Assembly (NCBI GenBank): GCA_001769035.1
Contig: MENF01000160.1
Span: 1 to 36,753 of the forward strand
Source of the DNA: Bacteroidetes bacterium GWA2_32_17
Lineage (GTDB): Bacteria > Bacteroidota > Bacteroidia > Bacteroidales > GWA2-32-17
Length of the DNA stretch: 36,753 bases
Direction of reading: 5' to 3'
A program made the translations under genes and the position numbers. Each line of letters starts with the position of its first letter. The first letter of the stretch is position 1. The notes beneath the pieces were generated by a model, which did no database searches, was not told the DNA's origin, and saw only the letters and a program-made list of their open reading frames with translations. This document shows positions 25,218-35,100 of the stretch, piece by piece.

Positions 25218-27251
25218 TTATTTTACAATAGAACCATTAACAGATAATTCAGAAGGCGAAACAAGTTTTAAAACCCCATCGGGTCCGCATGCCATCAAAA
25301 TCATACCTTTTGATTCAACCCCTTTAATGTTTCGTGGTTGCAAATTTGCTAAAATACAAACCTGTTTACCAATAATACTTTCAGGTGAGTAGTATTCAGC
25401 AATTCCAGAGATAAGATTTCTAATATCAAGCCCTGTATCCACTTTTAGTTTTAAAAGTTTTTGAGTTTTAGGAACGCGTTCGGCTTCGAGAACAGTTCCA
25501 ATTCTAATGTCCATTTTAGAAAAGTCGTCGAAAGTTATTTCTGATTTTGAAGGTTCAACAGACAGAGATACTTGCTCATTCATGGTTTTAGTTTTTTGTA
25601 ATTTTTCTATTTGTTTTTGAATTTCTTCATCTTCAATTTTAGCGAATAATAAAAAAGATTCGCCAAGTATATGTCCTTCGGCAAGTGGATGTTGTTCTCC
25701 AATATTATCCCATTTTTGAGGAGATAGATTTAACATTTTACACAATTTTTTGGAAGTAAATGGCAAAAATGGCTCACATAAAGATGTTAAAGCACCTGCT
25801 ATTTGAAGCGAATAATATAAAATTGTAGCAACTTTTTCTGGTTCAGTTTTAAAAATTTTCCATGGCTCCGAATCGGCTAAATATTTATTGCCTAATCGGG
25901 CAATATCTATTAAAGCTTTTAATGCCTCACGAAAACGAAAATTTTCAATTGAATATTCAAGATTTTTTTTAAGCTTAATAATAGCTCTATTGAGTTCTGT
26001 TTCAACAATAGTTACATTACCTTTGACAGGAACTTTTCCATCAAAATATTTTGATGTTAAAACCATTGCACGGTTAACAAAATTTCCAAGTATTGCAACA
26101 AGTTCGTTATTGTTTCTTGACTGAAAATCTTTCCATGTAAAATCATTGTCTTTTGTTTCGGGCATATTTGCACAAAGAGCATAACGTAACACGTCCTGTT
26201 TGTCGGGAAAATCTTCTAAATATTCGTGAAGCCAAACTGCCCAGTTGCGTGATGTAGAAATTTTATCTCCTTCGAGATTTAGAAATTCATTTGCAGGTAC
26301 ATTTTCGGGTAATATAAAACTTCCCTCTGCCTTTAACATTGCAGGAAACATTATGCAATGAAACACAATATTATCTTTTCCAATAAAATGAATTAATCGG
26401 GTATCTTCATCTTTCCAGTATTTTTCCCAGTCATTTGTTAATTCTTTAGTTGCAGAAATGTATCCGATTGGTGCATCGAACCAAACATAAAGAACTTTTC
26501 CTTTTGCTCCATCAATTGGAACTGGCACACCCCAATCTAAATCGCGGCTAACTGCTCGTGGTTGTAAACCTAAATCGAGCCACGATTTGCATTGACCGTA
26601 AACATTTGCTTTCCAATCTTTATGTTCTTCCAATATCCATTTTCTTAAAAATGTTTCATATTTATCCAAAGGCAAAAACCAGTGACTTGTTTCTTTTTTT
26701 ATCGGTTTACTTCCGCTAATTGTGCTTTTCGGATTTATTAAATCGGTAGCATTTAACGAAGTTCCACATTTTTCGCACTGGTCGCCATAAGCTTTTTCGT
26801 TATTACAGTGCGGGCAAGTGCCGGTGATGTACCTGTCAGCTAAAAATTGTTTTGCCTCTTCATCGTAATATTGTTCTGTTGTTTTTTCAATAAATGCTCC
26901 TTTTTCATAAAGTTTTTTAAAAAATTCTGATGCCGTATCGAAATGTGTTTTGTTGGATGTTCTTGAATAAATATCAAATGAAATTCCAAAATCTTCAAAC
27001 GATTTCTTTATAATGATATGATAGCGGTCAACAATAACTTTTGGCGAAACTCCTTCTTGTCGTGCTTTAATTGTAATAGGTACACCATGTTCGTCGCTAC
27101 CGCAAATAAAAATTACGTCTTTGCCACGTTGGCGAAGATATCTGACATAAATATCAGCAGGAATATATACTCCGGCTAAATGTCCGATGTGTATTGGTCC
27201 ATTTGCATAAGGCAAAGCAGAAGTAATGGTATATCGTTTATATTTTTTCAT
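25218..27251 (-). CDS. metG: Methionyl-tRNA synthetase
   Basis: A 677-aa class I synthetase. HIGH at residues 21-24, a zinc knuckle of four Cys (146, 149, 159, 162), and KISTS (330-334) in place of the textbook KMSKS; I believe this variant is usual in Bacteroidota MetRS. The C-terminal ~110 residues are the EMAPII-like tRNA-binding/dimer domain ([35 protein letters not shown]). Complete, with normal length for the long MetRS form. It converges with the glycosyltransferase gene and diverges from the LD-carboxypeptidase gene with a 54-base spacer. Confidence 0.97.
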   Translation of the reverse strand: MKKYKRYTITSALPYANGPIHIGHLAGVYIPADIYVRYLRQRGKDVIFICGSDEHGVPITIKARQEGVSPKVIVDRYHIIIKKSFEDFGISFDIYSRTSNKTHFDTASEFFKKLYEKGAFIEKTTEQYYDEEAKQFLADRYITGTCPHCNNEKAYGDQCEKCGTSLNATDLINPKSTISGSKPIKKETSHWFLPLDKYETFLRKWILEEHKDWKANVYGQCKSWLDLGLQPRAVSRDLDWGVPVPIDGAKGKVLYVWFDAPIGYISATKELTNDWEKYWKDEDTRLIHFIGKDNIVFHCIMFPAMLKAEGSFILPENVPANEFLNLEGDKISTSRNWAVWLHEYLEDFPDKQDVLRYALCANMPETKDNDFTWKDFQSRNNNELVAILGNFVNRAMVLTSKYFDGKVPVKGNVTIVETELNRAIIKLKKNLEYSIENFRFREALKALIDIARLGNKYLADSEPWKIFKTEPEKVATILYYSLQIAGALTSLCEPFLPFTSKKLCKMLNLSPQKWDNIGEQHPLAEGHILGESFLLFAKIEDEEIQKQIEKLQKTKTMNEQVSLSVEPSKSEITFDDFSKMDIRIGTVLEAERVPKTQKLLKLKVDTGLDIRNLISGIAEYYSPESIIGKQVCILANLQPRNIKGVESKGMILMACGPDGVLKLVSPSELSVNGSIVK

Positions 27252-27305
27252 TTTAAATAAAATTTATTACTAAATTTAGCCTCACAAAGATACAAGAATT
27301 TAATA

Positions 27306-28208
27306 ATGACAATTCCTCCATTTTTAAAAATTGGCGATAATGTTGCAATCATTGCACCATCTGGTTTTTTAGTTAAAGAACAAATAACAAATGCAATCGA
27401 AATGCTTTCTAATTGGAATTTGAAAGTTCATATAGGAAAAAATATTTTTTCGAAATTTTACACATTTGCAGGAAATGATGAACAAAGATTATTTGATTTT
27501 CAAAATGCAATAGACGATAATAGCATCAAGGCAATATTTTGTGCTCGTGGTGGATACGGTACTCTAAGAATTTTAGATAAAATTAACTGGACAAAATTTA
27601 TTGAAAAACCTAAATGGCTCATTGGTTACAGCGATATTACTGCAATTCACTCATGTTTAAATAATTTTCTTACTATTGTTTCTATTCATGGTCCAATGCC
27701 TGTTAATTTTGAAAAATTAAAAGAAGAAAAATCTTCTTTAGAAAATCTAAAAAAAATACTTTTTGGAGAAAAAATCAAATATATTTTTCCAAATGAGAAA
27801 AAATTAACTAATACCGTTATAGAAGGAAAATTAATTGGCGGCAACTTATCTCTTTTGTATAGTTTAAGAGGTACAAAATATGATTTTAATTCTAATAATT
27901 GCATATTGTTTATTGAAGAAATTGGTGAATACATGTATCATATCGACAGAATGTTACATAATTTTAAATTTGGAAATAATTTTTCGGGATTAAAAGCTAT
28001 TATTTTAGGCGGTTTTACCGATATAAAAGAAAATGATTCACCTTTTGCATATTCATTAGCCGAGATTATAAAAGAAACCACTAATAATAAAACACCTGTT
28101 ATTAATGATTTTCCAGCAGGGCACTCAATTCCAAATTACCCAATAATATTAGGTCAGAAAGCCAAAATAACAATTAGTAATAAAGAAATTGTTTTTGAGC
28201 AAGGTTAA
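27306..28208 (+). CDS. LD-carboxypeptidase (peptidase family S66)
   Basis: A 300-aa cytoplasmic serine peptidase that trims the terminal D-Ala from murein tetrapeptides during wall recycling, or a microcin-C-resistance (MccF-like) relative. The likely triad is Ser109 in GYSD, Glu204 in LFIEE and His273 in PAGHSIPNYP. Also typical are IIAPSG near the N terminus and ARGGYGTLRIL. Its stop overlaps the end of the convergent gene at 28205 by four bases. Confidence 0.92.
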   Translation: MTIPPFLKIGDNVAIIAPSGFLVKEQITNAIEMLSNWNLKVHIGKNIFSKFYTFAGNDEQRLFDFQNAIDDNSIKAIFCARGGYGTLRILDKINWTKFIEKPKWLIGYSDITAIHSCLNNFLTIVSIHGPMPVNFEKLKEEKSSLENLKKILFGEKIKYIFPNEKKLTNTVIEGKLIGGNLSLLYSLRGTKYDFNSNNCILFIEEIGEYMYHIDRMLHNFKFGNNFSGLKAIILGGFTDIKENDSPFAYSLAEIIKETTNNKTPVINDFPAGHSIPNYPIILGQKAKITISNKEIVFEQG

Positions 28209-28918
28209 TGGTCGTAACTTTGAAATTCTTTAGGTATAACAAATATGTCGGGAGCTAATTGTTGTTTGTTAATTTGTGTTACACGTAATGTCATTTTTTG
28301 TTCACGCAAGGTAGTCCTTTCTTCGCTAAGCATTGGAAAGTAACCTTCGGTTTCGGGTATTTTTAAAAAATATTCGGCATGCTTTTCGGAACGGTTCCAT
28401 AACTTTAAAAAATCTTCGAAGAATATAAAATTATCTTGAGCTACCCAATATGAAACCTCTGTATTTTGTGCTTTGTTTCTAACTCTCCACTGAAAACATT
28501 TATATCCCTGAATTTTTTTACTGTTATTTGTTTTTATAATCTGAAAGTTTTTGTCATTATTTGGCATATATGGTTTAGTAGGAATATTCGTGTACATTTT
28601 ATGAATAGGGTCAATTGCAGTAATTGTCTTTTTGTCTAAATCAAAAAGCATATAACTATCTTTGTTTTTACAATTTCTACAATTATTTTGCGGTTCAAAT
28701 CTTATTATTCTGTTTTTTATGTAATAAGTATATGAAAGAGTATCTTCAATAAATTCTTGTACAAAATTTATTACACCTTCAAATTTCTTGTTTTTTGAAG
28801 GCAGATTATCAAGTTTATCGTTTTGAGAGTTGTTATTTGGTTGCGAAAACAATAAATTAGTTCCCAGAAAGAAAAATCCTAGAAATAATTTAAAAAATAT
28901 TTTGTAAATATTTTGCAT
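28205..28918 (-). CDS. Secreted DUF4412-like protein
   Basis: A 237-aa protein with a signal peptide (~residues 5-26, ending LLFSQ). The body begins FEGVINFVQEF and contains SYTYYIKNRIIRFE, YMLFDLDKKTITAIDP and a late GYKCFQWRV, which resembles the DUF4412 beta-sheet fold of exported Bacteroidota proteins (also near the GLPGLI group). Two Cys in NNCRNCKNK could form a disulfide or bind metal. No role is known. It converges with and overlaps the LD-carboxypeptidase gene by four bases and diverges from yraN. Confidence 0.65.
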   Translation of the reverse strand: MQNIYKIFFKLFLGFFFLGTNLLFSQPNNNSQNDKLDNLPSKNKKFEGVINFVQEFIEDTLSYTYYIKNRIIRFEPQNNCRNCKNKDSYMLFDLDKKTITAIDPIHKMYTNIPTKPYMPNNDKNFQIIKTNNSKKIQGYKCFQWRVRNKAQNTEVSYWVAQDNFIFFEDFLKLWNRSEKHAEYFLKIPETEGYFPMLSEERTTLREQKMTLRVTQINKQQLAPDIFVIPKEFQSYDH

Positions 28919-29022
28919 TCAACTACTTTTAAAAAGATTATTAAAAATATTATTTAATTTTCGATTTTTATACGTTATAAAACCATTAATGTTACATATT
29001 TTAGCAATAAATTTTAATAAAA

Positions 29023-29394
29023 ATGAAATCTAAAATTGAAATTGGTTTTGAAGGAGAGAAAATAGCAGGACAATATCTTGAAAATAAGGGCTATATAGTT
29101 TTATATAAGAATTGGCGATTTAAGCATAAAGAAGTTGATATTATTTGTAAAGACAAATCAACATTAGTTTTTGTTGAAGTAAAAACACGTACAAGCGATT
29201 ATTTTCAAAAACCCTACGAAGCCGTTCAAATTAATAAACAAAATTTATTAGCCGATGCTGCTGAAGCTTTTATATGTGATTATACTGATTTTGATGATTT
29301 AAGATTTGATATCGTTTCAATTATTTTTGAAAAAAATATTGTCAAAGAAGTTGAGCATATTAAAGAGGCATTTATTCCAGGTTTAAATTCATAA
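29023..29394 (+). CDS. yraN: YraN family (UPF0102) endonuclease-fold protein
   Basis: A 123-aa protein of the PD-(D/E)XK nuclease fold: GFEGEKIAGQYLENKGY at the start, then EVDII (Glu37, Asp39) and VFVEVKTR (Glu52, Lys54), the expected catalytic set. The family is widespread and linked in some bacteria to Holliday-junction-like DNA processing, but the role is uncertain. First gene of a + strand run; dtd follows after 4 bases. Confidence 0.93.
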   Translation: MKSKIEIGFEGEKIAGQYLENKGYIVLYKNWRFKHKEVDIICKDKSTLVFVEVKTRTSDYFQKPYEAVQINKQNLLADAAEAFICDYTDFDDLRFDIVSIIFEKNIVKEVEHIKEAFIPGLNS

Positions 29395-29398
29395 AAAC

Positions 29399-29851
29399 AT
29401 GAGAGTTATAATTCAAAGAGTAAAAAAAGCATCAGTTTTAATTGAGAATAAGATATATTCTTCGATTGAGAATGGGCTTTTGGTTTTTGTTGGAATTGAA
29501 AACAGCGATAATTTAGATGATGTAAAATGGCTATCAAATAAAATATTAAATCTTCGCATTTTCAACGACAATAATAATGTTATGAATCTTTCGGCAATAG
29601 ATATGGATGCAGAAATACTTGTTGTGAGCCAATTTACACTTCATGCTCTAACCAAAAAAGGCAACCGCCCTTCGTATATAAAAGCTGCATCGCCCAAAAT
29701 TGCAATACCTTTATATAATGCAATTATTAATGAATTGAAAATATTGCTTTGTAAAGAAATTAAAACTGGAGTTTTTGGAGCAGACATGGAAATTAATTTA
29801 ATAAACGATGGTCCGGTTACAATATTAATTGATACAAAAAATAAAGAATAA
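29399..29851 (+). CDS. dtd: D-aminoacyl-tRNA deacylase
   Basis: A 150-aa proofreading enzyme that removes D-amino acids (and glycine) from mischarged tRNA. MRVIIQRVKKASV at the start, the SQFTL motif (77-81) and the Gly138-Pro139 (NDGPVT) cis-Pro motif that forms the chiral filter across the dimer are all present. Full length. Its stop overlaps the next gene start (TAATG). Confidence 0.97.
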   Translation: MRVIIQRVKKASVLIENKIYSSIENGLLVFVGIENSDNLDDVKWLSNKILNLRIFNDNNNVMNLSAIDMDAEILVVSQFTLHALTKKGNRPSYIKAASPKIAIPLYNAIINELKILLCKEIKTGVFGADMEINLINDGPVTILIDTKNKE

Positions 29852-30801
29852 TGATTGAAATTGTTAATCAATCTGTTAATCCATATTTTAATATTGCTTC
29901 TGAAGAATATTTATTAAAAAACTTCGAACACGATTGTTTTATGTTATGGCGAAATGCACCATCATTAATTATTGGTAAACATCAAAATACTTTAGCCGAA
30001 ATAAACATCAATTTCGCCGAAAAAAACGATATAAAAGTAGTTAGGCGAATATCGGGAGGCGGAACAGTTTACCACGATTTAGGAAACTTAAACTTTACTT
30101 TTATAACAAATCACGATAACAATAAAATTATAAATTTTGCTTTGTATTTGAAGCCAATTACTGAGCTGTTAAATAATTACGAGATTAATGTAAAACTTAA
30201 CAAAAGAAACAATTTGTTTGTTGAAAATAAGAAAATATGCGGTACCGCTGCCCATATTCATAAAAATAAAATTATTCATCACGGAACTCTTTTGTTTGCA
30301 ACAAATATTGATAGTTTAGAAAATGCAATTAAAATAAATTACGAAAATTTTACAGACAAATCCATAAAATCAGTAAATAATATTGTAACAAACATAAATG
30401 AACATATTAAAACTAAAATATCTATAAATGAATTTGCAGAACAATTGAGTCAAAAAATCAATGCTGATTTTATATGCAAAGAAAAATATTTTCTTTCCGA
30501 TGCAGATATTTTAGCAATAAATGAACTTGTAAAAACAAAGTACAATACATGGGAATGGAATTTCGGATATTCTCCCGATTATAATTTTAATAAGACATCA
30601 AAAAACAATTTGCTAAATATTTCTGTTGAAGTAAAAAAAGGTATAATTACAAATTTAAAAATTATAGGAACAAAAGATTTTAGCACAATTGAAAATTTAT
30701 TAGTAGGTGTGAAACACAAAAAATCAGATATTTTAGGTTTAATTAAAGATATTGAAATAGAAAATATTTCAAAAGAAGAATTTTTAGAATTATTTTTTTA
30801 A
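29851..30801 (+). CDS. lplA: Lipoate-protein ligase A
   Basis: A 316-aa enzyme that activates free lipoate with ATP and attaches it to lysine of lipoyl domains. It has RRISGGGTVYHDLGNLNF (from residue 65) and the catalytic Lys128 in NKKICGTAAHIH, and a C-terminal accessory domain (~245-316). It could instead use octanoate, as some relatives do. One-base overlap with dtd; it is read as part of the same operon. Confidence 0.93.
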   Translation: MIEIVNQSVNPYFNIASEEYLLKNFEHDCFMLWRNAPSLIIGKHQNTLAEININFAEKNDIKVVRRISGGGTVYHDLGNLNFTFITNHDNNKIINFALYLKPITELLNNYEINVKLNKRNNLFVENKKICGTAAHIHKNKIIHHGTLLFATNIDSLENAIKINYENFTDKSIKSVNNIVTNINEHIKTKISINEFAEQLSQKINADFICKEKYFLSDADILAINELVKTKYNTWEWNFGYSPDYNFNKTSKNNLLNISVEVKKGIITNLKIIGTKDFSTIENLLVGVKHKKSDILGLIKDIEIENISKEEFLELFF

Positions 30802-30811
30802 TGTAAATAAT

Positions 30812-30819
30812 TATATTTG
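30812..30819 (+). promoter_or_regulatory. Possible Bacteroidota -7 box before the lipid kinase gene
   Basis: TATATTTG matches the TAnnTTTG consensus exactly and ends on the G of the GTG codon at 30819. No TTTG-like -33 box was found at the usual distance. If real, transcription would start after that GTG and the protein would have to begin at the TTG at 30837. Confidence 0.3.
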
Positions 30820-31718
30820 TGATAAATAATGAACAGTTGAAAAAAAATCTTTTCGTAATAAATCCCAATGCTGGAGTTAAAGCCAGAATTAATATAGCTG
30901 AAAGCATTAACAAATGGCTTGATGGAAAGGCATTAGCTGAATTTCTTTATTGGGAAAACGCAAGTTTTGATATTTCAAAAGCTGTTACAGAGAAAATTAA
31001 AAAAGAAAATTTTGATGCAGTTGTTGCAGTAGGTGGCGACGGAACAGTTAACAATGTAGCAAAAGCAATAATTAACACAAATATTCCTTTTGGAATTTTA
31101 CCTATGGGTTCTGGGAATGGTCTTGCAAGACATTTAAAAATTCCAATGAATTTGCAAAAAGCTATTAATGTTATTATTGATGGAAACGCCAAGCTAATAG
31201 ACTATTGCACTATTAACAATGTCCAATTTTTTTGCACATCTGGTGTAGGCTTCGATGCACATATTGGTCAGCTTTTTGCAAATTCTAAAACCAGAGGTTT
31301 TAAAACTTATACTAAAATAGTTTCATCAGAATTTAAAAAATACAAAGCAGAGAAGTATAAAATAATTGCCGATGGTAAAGAAATTAACACCGAAGCGTTT
31401 TTAATTACCATTGCAAATGCTAACCAATATGGCAATAACGCATTTATTTCGCCTCTTTCAAATATTTCGGATGGACTTATGGATGTTGTTATTTTAAAAC
31501 CTTTTAATTTGATTTATTCACCATTAATAGTTTCGAGGTTATTTTTAAAAAAAATGCATAATTCAAAATTTGTTCAAACTTTTAAAGCAAAAAATATTAT
31601 TATTTACAGAAACGAACAAAAACCCATTCATTTTGATGGAGAACCTTATATAATGGGCAAAGAACTGATTTTTAAAATATTTCGTAATTCGTTAAAAGCA
31701 ATTATTCCAAAAAAATAA
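30819..31718 (+). CDS. YegS/DagK-type lipid kinase
   Basis: A 299-aa kinase that phosphorylates diacylglycerol, sphingoid base or a similar lipid. VAVGGDGTVNNVAKAI carries the GGDGT nucleotide loop (72-76), and PMGSGNGLARHLKIP is the second family motif. The start is unsettled: there is no in-frame ATG. The GTG at 30819 gives MINNEQLKKNLFVINP; the TTG at 30837 gives MKKNLFVINP, closer to usual family N termini and consistent with the possible -7 box. It follows lplA after 17 bases. Confidence 0.9.
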   Translation: MINNEQLKKNLFVINPNAGVKARINIAESINKWLDGKALAEFLYWENASFDISKAVTEKIKKENFDAVVAVGGDGTVNNVAKAIINTNIPFGILPMGSGNGLARHLKIPMNLQKAINVIIDGNAKLIDYCTINNVQFFCTSGVGFDAHIGQLFANSKTRGFKTYTKIVSSEFKKYKAEKYKIIADGKEINTEAFLITIANANQYGNNAFISPLSNISDGLMDVVILKPFNLIYSPLIVSRLFLKKMHNSKFVQTFKAKNIIIYRNEQKPIHFDGEPYIMGKELIFKIFRNSLKAIIPKK

Positions 31719-31719
31719 A

Positions 31720-31727
31720 TATTTTTG
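31720..31727 (+). promoter_or_regulatory. Possible -7 box before the surface-protein pair
   Basis: TATTTTTG fits TAnnTTTG and lies 59 bases before the ATG at 31787, right after the lipid kinase stop. The -33 region is not recognisable, so this is weak. Confidence 0.25.
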
Positions 31728-31786
31728 TGAATTATAAGGCAACCAAATTGACCTTAAAATTGACTTACTAATAAAAATAAATATTT

Positions 31787-32170
31787 ATGAGAACTTCAAT
31801 CATCGTTTTTTCGATTTTAATTTTATTTAGTGCGAAAAATATATTCGCCCAAAATAATAGTCTTACAGTTAAAATAAACAAAATTTCAAATGATTTTTAT
31901 TCAGTAAATGAACAAGATAAGCATTTAGTTTCATTTGAAATAATTGGTATTAAAAGTAATAAACAAGCCGAAAATCTTCTGAAATCTGTTCGGGGATATA
32001 GGGGTGTTGAAAATTTTAATCTTTCACAAATAAGTGAAACTAACAACTGGCAAGCAACAGCAGTGTTTTATAAATACGCTAAAGAAGATTATTTCAAATA
32101 CTTTTTTAAGTTTATGAAAGTAAATGAATTAATAATTGACAGTAATAAAGTATTAATTGAAAATTTATAA
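31787..32170 (+). CDS. Small secreted protein, unknown function
   Basis: A 127-aa protein with a signal peptide (SIIVFSILILFSAKNIFA). The mature part alternates beta strands and helices (LVSFEIIGIKSNKQAENLLKS and VENFNLSQISETNNWQATAV), which resembles a ferredoxin-like or HMA-like fold, but there are no Cys residues for metal. It is 4 bases upstream of the giant surface protein gene and so probably co-expressed with it; it may be an accessory factor (inference). Confidence 0.75.
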   Translation: MRTSIIVFSILILFSAKNIFAQNNSLTVKINKISNDFYSVNEQDKHLVSFEIIGIKSNKQAENLLKSVRGYRGVENFNLSQISETNNWQATAVFYKYAKEDYFKYFFKFMKVNELIIDSNKVLIENL

Positions 32171-32174
32171 CATT

Positions 32175-35100
32175 ATGAAACATACATTATTAAAATCTGT
32201 AATAATTTTATTTTCAATACTTATTGTAAATAAATTAAATGCTCAATTAGTTGTTAATACTGGGCAAACACCTACTCAATATGTTCAAAATGTATTAGTT
32301 GGCGGAGGCGTTTTAGTAAATAATGTTACCTTTGTTGGTAGTACATCAGGTCCAAATTGGCAAATAGGCGAATTTAGCAATGGAAGCACAACAAATCTTG
32401 GAATCAATAATGGTGTTGTTATTTCTTCAGGTAATGTAACAGTTATCCCAAATGCTTCTTCACAACAATTAGATAATGGCTATGGAACTAGTGGAGATGT
32501 AGATTTAGACGCATTAGGTGCAGGCACTACTTATGATGCTGCTGTACTTGAGTTTGATTTTCAACCTTTATCTAATACAATAAATTTTAAATATGTGTTT
32601 GCATCAGAAGAATACAACGATTACGTAAATTCTTCCTATAACGATGTTTTTGGTTTTTTTATTAGTGGACCTGGGATTACAGGACCTTATTCAAACAACT
32701 CAGATAATATTGCACTTATTCCCTTTACAACAAATTTTGTTTCAATTAATAATGTGAATAATGGTGGTCCAACTAGTGGTTGTGCTTCCGGACCTTGTAC
32801 TAATTGTGCATATTATTTTGATAATTGTAATGGTACCACAATTATTTATGATGGTTTCACAACTGTTTTAACTGCTACTGCAACTGTTCAGCCATGCCAA
32901 TGGTATCACATTAAACTTGCAGTGAGTGATGTTGGTGATGGTGTGTATGATTCAGGCGTGTTTCTCGAAGCAAATAGCTTTTCATCCGATGCTGTTAATC
33001 TTGTTTCGTATTACACAAACCCTATACTTGGTTTAAGCGCAATAGAAGGATGTTCAGATGGTTTAATAAGTTTTACATTAAATAGTCCTGCAACTGTTAA
33101 TGATACAGTTTATTTTACGATAAGCGGAACTGCAACAAATGGTATTGATTATACTACAATTCAAAGTTACGTTATAATTCCAGCAGGTTTCGATTCAACT
33201 GCAATTATTATTAATGCTGTAATGGATGGGTTAACCGAAGGTACCGAAACTGTTATTTTACATGTTCAAACTTCTTCGTGTGGAACACAAGATATAACTA
33301 TAAATATTACAAACAATACCCCTATACAGGCAACGGTTACATCAGACCAAACAATTTGCGATGGAAATCAACCGGTTAGTTTTAGCGTTGCCGCTACCGG
33401 CGGAGTTTCTCCAATTGGGTTTGTGTGGAGTAACGGATTAGGCACTAATTCAAATATAACAACAAGCCCGCCTGTTGGAGTTAATACATATACTGTAACT
33501 GCTACCGATGCATGCGGAGCAACAAAAAAAGATAGTGTTGTTATAACTGTTAATCCAACCCCAACTGCAACATTTACTGTTGAAAGTCCAATTTGTGCTG
33601 GCGATTCTTCTTCAATTGAGTACACAGGTGTTGGTGGAACAACTTTTACATGGAACTTAAATGGAGCAACAATTTTATCGGGAACTCCAAGTTCTGGAAA
33701 TCCGTTTACAATTACATGGAATACCGCAAATACTTATGCTATAACATTATCGGTAACAAATAACGAGGGTTGTGTAAGTGCACTCGAAACTCACTATATT
33801 CAGGTGCTTGGTGCAGGTACTCCAAACTGTTGTATTGCACCTACACCCGATGCTGGTCCAAATTTACAGTTTTGTGGTCTAATGGGGCAATTTCAAGCTG
33901 CAACTCCCGACGACCCAAGTTACGTTGGCACATGGAATCAATTAACAGGTACCGGAGTTTCAACTTATGGTGATAATCATTTAATAAACTCAACTATTAC
34001 TGTTTCTTTATCTGGTACATATACATATCAATGGAATGAAGTAAACGGTCCTTGTGACTCTGCTGACGTTGTTTCAGTAACTTTTATTCAAAATCCCATT
34101 GCTAATGCTGGTCCAGACTCGTCGTTATGTGGATTAAATTACAACATGCTGGCTCAACCAAGTACAGGTACAGGCACATGGACAGGTACAGGAATTATTA
34201 CTCCAAACGCTCCAAATTCTGCAGTAACAGTAGTTGCTTATGGTTCTTATACTTATGCATGGACAGAAAACAATTCGGGTTGTGTAAGTAGCGATACTGT
34301 AATAATTAACTTTTTGCAAGTTCCTAATGCCAATGCAGGTCCAGATGATTCGGGTTGTGGTTTTAATGCTACTTTATCAGCAGATAGTACATATCCAGGT
34401 TTTTGGACTGGACCTCCCAGTGTTATTTATGTTGATGGAGATACTCTTCCAACAACGGGCATAATAATTCCAACTTATACAGGTTCTTCATATACAGCAA
34501 CATTTACATGGCATGCGCATAATGGAAGTTGCACAGATAATGATGATGTTAATATTACTTTTATTCGCCCTCCTCATGCCGAAGCGGGTAACCCACAAGA
34601 TGTTTGTGGTACATTAGCTCAGGTTTTTGCTGATACTATTGGTTCTGGTCTTACTTCGGGATATTGGACAGTTAATCCATTAGGACCACAACTTACATCA
34701 ATTGTTCCTTATGGCTCTAATGTTGATATTTCAAGTTTAGGAAGTTCTGTTTTTCACTTATCAGTTGCTAATTTTTATTTTATTTTCTTTGCTCAAAATG
34801 GACAATGCGTTGGTTCAGATACAGTAAAAGTTACATTTTATGATGTGCCTGTAGCTTATGCAGGTGCCGATGATTCTATTTGCGGTAAATCTTATAATTT
34901 GAATGTAAACTGGAGTATAGATAATCCTGTTGGGCAATGGTCAGCAATTTCTGGTCCCGGAACAGCAAACTTCGTTAATCCTACAAATAATGCCACATCT
35001 GTTACAGTAACTCAATTTGGAGTTTATGAATTTGTTTGGAAAGAATCAAATGCATTTCATACCATTTGCTCCGACCGCGATACAATTGTGGTTAATTTTA

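Noticed and set aside
26246-26263. KISTS in place of KMSKS in MetRS as a sign of an inactive enzyme
   Set aside because: The rest of the protein is complete and I believe this variant is normal in Bacteroidota MetRS.
33368-33625. Minus-strand open frame inside the giant adhesin gene
   Set aside because: Lies wholly within a coding sequence with clear protein domains; opposite-strand shadow only.
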